Below are positions 57,807 through 64,000 of a stretch of DNA of 64,000 bases, one piece after another (position 1 is the first letter of the stretch; each line of letters begins with the position of its first letter). Origin of the DNA: Stentor roeselii (Eukaryota > Ciliophora > Heterotrichea > Heterotrichida > Stentoridae); NCBI GenBank assembly GCA_006503475.1, contig RSEH01000006.1, forward strand, positions 202,566 through 266,565. The letters run 5' to 3'. The position numbers were made by a program, and so were the translations under genes. The notes beneath the pieces are model-generated. The model had not been told where the DNA came from, did no database searches, and saw only the letters and a list, made by a program, of their open reading frames with translations.

Positions 57807-59540
57807 ATGAAAGAAACTAATGAAAATAATCAGGACGAATGCATAGAGGAGATAAATCTCAAAATGAAAGAATTGAAAAATATGAACCCTTTTAAAAACA
57901 TTCAATTAATTTTTATGTGTTTGTTGAATGAGTTGATAAATTTGGTTATAAAAAATCATACAATCCATGATATATTAATGTCGATGAAAGATGAAAATTA
58001 TAGAATCAGTCAGTTCCATTCAATTATAGATTCTTACTCATATAATGTGATCAATGCTGTTGATAATCGAAAAAGTTTGACATGCAAGCAATTTTTAATT
58101 TACTATTTTAGATCTTGTCTTATAGATGCAGAAAGCTTATTTACCCAAAACTTTAACAGAAAGTCTTTCACACAAAGTGATTTAATAAGCCAAGTTGGTG
58201 AAAAACTTTATCCTCTTGTCAAAGTTTTCTTTAACTTTGAAGCTGAAATCAGTGCTTTAAACAATCTTTCTTCAGTAATTATCTTCTTGAATCACTTACT
58301 CAGAATTTTTTCATATAAACTCACAAGATCAGAGGCAAAAGTAAAGAAACTTGATGAAATATTTATAAAAAATTATGAAACTGAAGCTTTATTCCAGAAA
58401 TTTGAGATTTCATTAAAAGTCATAATAGAAAACTTGCAAAAAATTACTCTGATAACAAATAAACCTGATATTAGAGAACTTAGCAGCCTCAGCCGGCACT
58501 GCACTCTTGATTATTTCTTAATTGATGAAAATAAAAACGAAAAAGGGATCCACTTGGCTAATCTTCTCAAGTTTATGTGTCAAGTTCATAATGGACTAGC
58601 GATTATATTAGGAAAAATAAAAAATGAAAAGATCTTTAACTTAGAAAACTTTGATATCAAAAAATACAGAATTCAAAAGATTTATAACAAAAAAATTAAT
58701 TACACAAAGAACACAATCAATTCAATTTGCCAAAAATTTAGCATAAACGACCCATCTAGTCTTTATTTTGAAACTTTCTTTGATTTTGAAAGTCTTGAGA
58801 ATTCTTTGTCTGGCCTTTTTAATATTGATGAAATTCTCGAAACAAGACAACTTGACACTATTCAATATTCAAACGAAATTTTTAATTCATCAAGTAAGCA
58901 CAAAGATTTGATCCAGGAACTTAGGATCAAGGGCTACTCAGAAAAATTAAATGAAAGTTTAAAAAAACAGTTGATAGACCCACTTAAGAAGATAAAACAG
59001 AAAAGCGAAATTTTAAAGTTGGTCTTTGAAATGATGATTTATATTAATCAAGTGGATTGTGATACCTTAAAAAACACTTCACTAGATAAATTTATTGTTG
59101 GAGAGTCAGGTATAAGAGAAACTCTTCCAAATTTTATCAGAACGATTTCTATCATTAAATCAATTAAAGTCAGAAATATTGTAACTGTTTTAGAGATCAT
59201 TGAAGAGACTTGCTTTCATGATTTTACTTCATGGATAATAAATGAATGTAAAAAAGAAACTATTAAGGAAGAATATGTCCAGAAGTTTTTTAAATATTAT
59301 AATGAAGATATTCACCCAAGTAAAACGGAAATTATTCTAGCTTTAAAGAGAGTTATGCTTAGAAATTTAACTTCAGAGATAGATATTTCAGAACCGATTC
59401 TTGGATATTTGGAAAATAGATCAGTTTGGGAGTTTTCTGAAGAAAAGATGTATAAAGCTGAAAAAATGTTAGTTGATTGCATTTCCGCTGATATGCCAAT
59501 TGAAAACATTTACGCATTTTATAAGAGATTAAGTAATTAG
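57807..59540 (+). CDS. Large helical protein, second half (~577 aa)
   Basis: About 577 aa from the ATG at 57807 (MKETNENNQDECI). All-helical Leu/Lys/Ile-rich protein without membrane segments; no domain I recognise. Its C-terminus (LPNFIRTISIIKSIKVRNIV, ...EDIHPSKTEIILALKR) is somewhat like the C-terminal part of giant RNF213/mysterin-type proteins, but this is only a faint impression. Composition and codon use match the upstream frame, so the two probably derive from one gene that is now in two frames (relative shift -1). Confidence 0.5.
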   Translation: MKETNENNQDECIEEINLKMKELKNMNPFKNIQLIFMCLLNELINLVIKNHTIHDILMSMKDENYRISQFHSIIDSYSYNVINAVDNRKSLTCKQFLIYYFRSCLIDAESLFTQNFNRKSFTQSDLISQVGEKLYPLVKVFFNFEAEISALNNLSSVIIFLNHLLRIFSYKLTRSEAKVKKLDEIFIKNYETEALFQKFEISLKVIIENLQKITLITNKPDIRELSSLSRHCTLDYFLIDENKNEKGIHLANLLKFMCQVHNGLAIILGKIKNEKIFNLENFDIKKYRIQKIYNKKINYTKNTINSICQKFSINDPSSLYFETFFDFESLENSLSGLFNIDEILETRQLDTIQYSNEIFNSSSKHKDLIQELRIKGYSEKLNESLKKQLIDPLKKIKQKSEILKLVFEMMIYINQVDCDTLKNTSLDKFIVGESGIRETLPNFIRTISIIKSIKVRNIVTVLEIIEETCFHDFTSWIINECKKETIKEEYVQKFFKYYNEDIHPSKTEIILALKRVMLRNLTSEIDISEPILGYLENRSVWEFSEEKMYKAEKMLVDCISADMPIENIYAFYKRLSN

Positions 59541-60059
59541 TGTTGGGATGATTTCAAAAACATAAGTTTAAAATTTAGCTAAGGTTTAATACGATGGAAA
59601 TTTAATAGAATATCAATTGTATTATATCTTAATAGAGTATTGGGTTTATTATAATTTTCATTTTCGCTTATTCGGATATTTCTTAGTCTCTTAGGTTTAA
59701 TAAAATCTCACAGATATCAATCAAGATAAACATTAAGATTTAAGAATTTACAATTCAAAATCTAAATAGTAAAGATTAAATATTATTATTATCTTAGAAT
59801 CAATATTGAATGAAGTGATTTGTGTAATGGAGAACCTGGTTACATTTTATTTAAGGTAAAGAATTTTATTTTTTGTATAAAGGGTTATGCTTATTATTAA
59901 ATTGAGACAGTTTTATAAATATACATAGATCCTTAATCTTATTTCTTTTCAAAGAATAGAAATAATTAGTCTAAATTTCACAATACAAATATTGAATAAT
60001 TCTTTATAATTTCCCTTATTTTCAATCTTACTCAGGAACTAAAACTAATTTAAAATATC
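59541..60059. other. AT-rich interval
   Basis: 519 bp, low-complexity AT-rich, with no gene, repeat or RNA I can support. Confidence 0.5.
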
Positions 60060-61272
60060 CTAAACTCTAAGCACGTTAATTATTCTCGTTGACAACTCAA
60101 CTGCAACAAATTTTCGACTTGCTGAAAACCAAACTCCCTTAATATTTTCCTGAAATCCTCCAAATTCTTTCAATTTTTCAGTTTTCCCAACTTCCCAGAA
60201 CAAAACAGCCCGATCACTGGAGCCGCTTACCAAATTTTTCCATCTCTCGAAAAAGCAACAGTTAAAACCAACTTATATGTCCTTGAAAAAATTGAATCAA
60301 CCTTCCATCCAAGTCCCAAATCTTAATAAGCCCATCATCAGCCCCACTAACAATAAACCTACAATCATTTGAGAATCGAGCAGTTCTGATCCAGTTCTTA
60401 TGAGCTTTAAAGCTTAAAACTTCTTTTTGCTGATCAACAAGCCACAATTTTAATATTTTTTCATAGCCACTTACAGCATATTTGTTATCACTTGAAAATG
60501 CTATTGGAGCGGACCTGTTGTAATTTTCAACATAGGTCATTTCGATTACCTTCTGCAAATTATCCGTTTCGAGATGATAATTAAAAATAGCAAAAATGTG
60601 CTTGCCATTTAACAAAACCTTTCTCGCGTATATCTGACGCGCAGCTATGAATTCCTTAAAACATTTTTCAATGTTCCAAAAGTCAATAGTACTGTCATGA
60701 ATAATAAGGTAGTCTTGATACATCCCTGCAAAAGAATTAAATCCATAGTATCCGATATTAAACGACTTCTCCAACATCATGCTATGAAAATTCCAAACAT
60801 TCACAGTTTTATCTTCGGAATAACTTAGAACAGTTTTTTTATCGTTTCTGAAAAAAACATTCAAAATTTTGCCACCGTCACTTTTGAACGAACATTTTTC
60901 AGTCTTGCTTTGAATGGACCAGATACCTAAATACCCGTCTTCATAGCCAAAGCAAATCAAGCCACAATCCTCTGATAAAGCTGCAGCCGAATGACAGATA
61001 TTTACTATTTCAACTTTAAAATACTTGCCTTTATTGAATATATCAAAAAAACGAAAAAAAGTATTCGAGACTGGAAAAAAAATGAAACTGAAATCATCAT
61101 AAACAGGAATATTTTCTGTAGCTTTTTGAATGGAATATTCAAAAATTTCTGTTGTTTTTTCGAAATCCCAAATCCTGATGGAAACATGAGAAATAGTCAT
61201 TAAATAACGGCAGTTCTTAGAAAGTTTGAAAAAGTCGTTTTTCGAAGTATTTTTTGTGCAAAAAAAATTCAA
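60060..61272 (-). pseudogene. WD40 protein, 3' part, with frameshifts
   Basis: Continuation of the WD40 frame at 61217-62386. The frame at 60262-61272 gives 336 aa with about five WD blades (WIRTARFSNDCRFIVSG, GLIKIWDLDG) and stops at GHISWF. Past the TAA, the minus strand carries on in other frames: LTVAFSRDGK, then after a second shift LVSGSSDRAVLFWEV, to a natural-looking TAG at 60060. So two missing bases (near 60268 and 60243) lie inside one WD repeat. These shifts make it either a decaying gene or a site of sequencing indels. I annotate it as pseudogene-like. Confidence 0.6.
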
Positions 61273-62386
61273 ATCGGTTTTCTTTGATATTGTAAATTTT
61301 GAAGCCTGTTATATAGTTATTGAATCCGAGGTATTTTCCGTCATTTGTGATAATAACATCTGATGTTTCTTTACCTTCTGAGCCTTGGGAAAAACTAAGT
61401 TGTTTTGATTTTTGATCTAAAGGCCTGATCATTATTTGCCCATAAAAACACCCAATTACGATGGATTTTGAATCAGGAGTAAAAACCACAACAGAGTGGG
61501 TCGATAACTCAGAAAAAAAAATTTTTTCTATTAGTTTACTCTCAATATCAAAAACTGTATTAAAAAGACGGTTTGAGCCTATTACTAATTTCTTATTATC
61601 AGGTGAAAACGAAACCGAATTAGGTTGATCATCATACAGAAATTCTAAATATTCACATTGATGAAAAACATCCCAAATTTTCAGCAGTCTTTCAGAAATA
61701 CTTGCAACATATTTTCCGTCATTTGAAACAGCCATGAATTGAATTTTATAATTATGAGCATTCATCTGAAATTCAACTTTTCTATTTTCAATATTCCAAA
61801 AAGTGATAAGCCCATCTTCTGACCCACTGATAAACACCCTGCCATCAGCAGACCTTGCAACACTCGTCACATTTTTTTCATGTGCTTCAAGCCTAAACTC
61901 TTCAAGTCTATCAATAAATCTCCAAAAAACTAAAGAATTTCTATCAAAGTTAACTATATACTTTCCATCTGCAGTGAAAATAGCTGGTCCAGGACTTTCA
62001 TATGGAAATTCGATGGTGAAGTTCAAGGATCTAAGACCAAAGTCCCAAATTTCGACAAGGCGTCGGAAACCGCATAGAAGGAAATTCCCGTCAGGGGAAA
62101 AACTCAAGGATTTCAGGGAAGTATCAGAGCCTTTCAGTTCGGGTTCTATTTTGTTTTCAGTGATGTCCAAGATGAATAGAATTCCTCTTGATATCCCTCC
62201 GACTACGTATAGACCGCATGGGGAGACTGCGATTGAAGTTATTGTATCGTGGCAGACTTTGTGATAAGTGTAGGTGTAGTTGTTGAAGTAATGGTCTTCT
62301 TGAAGGTGTCTTATTTTTTTATGCAGAATCGACTTGATGGACGATGATGATTTTTTAGCTGATTTGGGTAAATCAGAGTCAGACAT
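61217..62386 (-). CDS. WD40 protein, 5' part before a frameshift
   Basis: 389 aa from the Met at 62386 (MSDSDLPKSAKKSSSS), with about seven WD40 blades. It ends out of frame: at a homopolymer (T8 on the minus strand, then CAC and A6) the reading shifts, and the continuing WD sequence is in the frame starting CTKNTSKNDFF. There is no GT on the minus strand here that would allow a 15/16-nt intron. The 56-bp overlap of the two frames (61217-61272) is therefore a shift of one extra base, not two genes. Confidence 0.75.
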   Translation of the reverse strand: MSDSDLPKSAKKSSSSIKSILHKKIRHLQEDHYFNNYTYTYHKVCHDTITSIAVSPCGLYVVGGISRGILFILDITENKIEPELKGSDTSLKSLSFSPDGNFLLCGFRRLVEIWDFGLRSLNFTIEFPYESPGPAIFTADGKYIVNFDRNSLVFWRFIDRLEEFRLEAHEKNVTSVARSADGRVFISGSEDGLITFWNIENRKVEFQMNAHNYKIQFMAVSNDGKYVASISERLLKIWDVFHQCEYLEFLYDDQPNSVSFSPDNKKLVIGSNRLFNTVFDIESKLIEKIFFSELSTHSVVVFTPDSKSIVIGCFYGQIMIRPLDQKSKQLSFSQGSEGKETSDVIITNDGKYLGFNNYITGFKIYNIKENRFEFFLHKKYFEKRLFQTF

Positions 62387-63311
62387 TTATAGGGATTTGA
62401 TTTTAGACGACTTTTTAGATATTTGCTTAGGTTTAATTTTTGTGATTATATGGATTGAGTTTGGATTTATAGAGCTATGAGGCTAAGCATGGGTCTTTTA
62501 ACTCAGATTTAATAGCCTCCATCACTAGAATTTGTACTAAGTAGCTAATAATGATTGAAAATATACAAGATTGATTGAATATCTCATTCAAAGAAGTGAA
62601 AATAAAAGCAAATTGTAAAACAGTTAAATTTCAATAAATAAATTTATGAAGCAGCAATTTATCATTACAAGTAATTACTACCAAAACAGCGATGTGTTTA
62701 TGTTCATATAAATATGCTAAATAATGTATTTTAACCAAATACCACTATTTAAGATGTTTGTAAGATAAAAGGTTAGGCCGAACTATTGTAGAATCTTGTC
62801 CGAGAATAAAATTAAATCCAACCTATACATATTTTCAGTAGAAAAAACATTCCTTGCTAAAAACTCTAAATCCTAGGATATAAACTTTCATAGTTATGAA
62901 AAATAGTACTAACAATTCAAAATTATTCATCAAATTTCCATTCGAAAAGCACTAAACTACTTATCAAATTTATAGAATTTATTTATTATATTCAATTAGT
63001 TTATCAAAAGGTGAGTAAATCTAAGATTAATTAAGATTTAGAAGGATTTAAAAAAAGTATTGTTATCTTGATCTATATTAGTTTTCTATTGTAATGAATT
63101 TTGCTAATATTTCATCATTAGAAGGTTTGATGCACCTGGCTAGTTTTAAATTTGATTTGAAATTTTATAATCCTTAAATTGATTTAAATTTAGATTGAAT
63201 AGTCATTCAAAGATCTCTTAAGAGTTAATATATCAAAAATCTCTTTCAAATAAATCAAATTTTTATATCTCGACTCAGACAATTTTAAATTGTAGACATA
63301 TAAAAATATAA
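62387..63311. other. AT-rich interval
   Basis: 925 bp of AT-rich sequence with stops in all frames between the WD40 gene and the final gene. No RNA, repeat or coding remnant I can support. Confidence 0.5.
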
Positions 63312-64000
63312 ATGGAGTTTTGTACCTCGCATTGCACTCAAGAGGACTTCATCTATTGTCTATGCCAAAAAAGAGTAAGATTTTGTTTTAAACATCCAAA
63401 GCAACATTATGAAGCATGCCAGTATGCCAAACAGATTTACATGAAACTACGTAGAGATAAGCTCAAGGAAATAAAGCAAAGAATAATCGAGAGCATGGAG
63501 TACATCTACGAGCGAATCGATGAAGCATCAAGCAAACTCCTGAAGCAAATTAAGAATCTAGATGAAAAACTGTCAAACATGCAAACCTTACTGATCACAA
63601 CAGGATCAAGTCAACAATTGACTCTGGATTCAATAGGTTAACATGGATTTGAAGAATTCAGTTCTACTGTGGTCAGGTACTATACAGAGTTATTAACCAC
63701 AAGCTTTATCAGCAAAGGCACTCTCTTAAATTTCAGTTCTCAAGTTAACAACTCAACATTCGTTCATAATGGAGCTACTTATGAAGGTAATAATTATTTT
63801 AACAGCCTTTCAGGGTTGTTTAGGAAAATTGATCAAACTGAAGAATATATTGGGTATCTTGTGAATGACTACAAGCATGGCATCGGGTTTTCAAGGGTTA
63901 CAAATGAATATACTTATATTGGAGAATGGTTTCGTAATTCGAAGCATGGCTACGGAATTTGTGATTGGAAAATATCACAGAATGGGGCTCGAGACTGGTA
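63312..64000 (+). CDS. Cys-rich / coiled-coil / MORN-repeat protein (partial)
   Basis: Cut off by the window end. The N-terminus (MEFCTSHCTQEDFIYCLC) is a Cys/His B-box-like finger, followed by coiled coil at about 45-100. The frame meets TAA at 63639-63641, then is open again in the same frame and continues to the window end with MORN repeats (YIGEWFRNSKHGYGICDW). An 18-nt GT...AG candidate at 63637-63654 (gttaacatggatttgaag) would remove the stop, though every other intron here is 15 nt. Same N-terminal style as the Kelch gene at 19412. MORN repeats bind membranes or junctions. Confidence 0.65.

Noticed and set aside
61803-62264. 153-aa plus-strand ORF inside the WD40 gene
   Set aside because: Antisense shadow of a WD40 coding frame with clear blade motifs on the other strand.

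Overview
The window looks like macronuclear DNA of a heterotrich ciliate, most likely Stentor or a close relative. The evidence is AT-rich, gene-dense DNA, very short intergenic gaps, and nine spliceosomal introns that are all exactly 15 nt (GT...AG). The genetic code is the standard one: the 1,000-1,700 codon frames contain only TGG for Trp, and TAA, TAG and (rarely) TGA all act as stops. This fits Stentor and argues against Blepharisma. The genus is inferred from intron size, code and gene content, not from a database search. There are no bacterial operons, ribosome-binding sites, CRISPR arrays or recognisable insertion sequences.

Layout. 0.3-15.4 kb is compact: a spliced NDUFAF3-like complex I assembly factor, a giant coiled-coil protein, a C2/coiled-coil/GAR-like protein, a small C2H2 protein, a beta-helix protein ending in a CaaX box, an outer-arm-docking-like coiled coil, an ODR4 homologue and a coiled-coil EF-hand protein. 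16.3-31.1 kb carries an ABCG half-transporter, phosphoenolpyruvate mutase, a Cys-rich/Kelch protein, a truncated haemoglobin, two R2R3 Myb proteins, two tandem secreted gamma-glutamyl hydrolases, a TPR-IQ protein, a RINGv-FHA protein and a DHHC palmitoyltransferase. 31.1-38.4 kb is a gene-poor AT-rich island with two coiled-coil genes, one small gene and decayed coding remnants. 38.4-48.8 kb is compact again: a second C2/coil/GAR protein, TRAF-like zinc fingers, a cAMP-receptor-like 7TM protein, LTV1, several small proteins including a probable lipid-anchored one, a membrane-anchored alpha/beta hydrolase and tRNA-Gly(GCC).

49.2-62.4 kb is dominated by WD40 genes. The largest is a run of about 34 WD repeats followed by an ankyrin-like segment and a TRP-like ion channel, split by one apparent 1-nt frameshift. 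A smaller WD40 gene carries three apparent frameshifts. Between them lie two adjoining ORFs of unknown family, the first without an ATG. The window ends inside a Cys-rich/MORN-repeat gene.

The genes are mainly housekeeping, cytoskeletal or ciliary coiled-coil, signalling and metabolic genes with no single pathway in common. Their arrangement is the striking part: six divergent pairs have start codons only 10-24 bp apart, one convergent pair shares a CTAG stop palindrome, and the sign of the strand composition flips in blocks of a few hundred bases inside genes.
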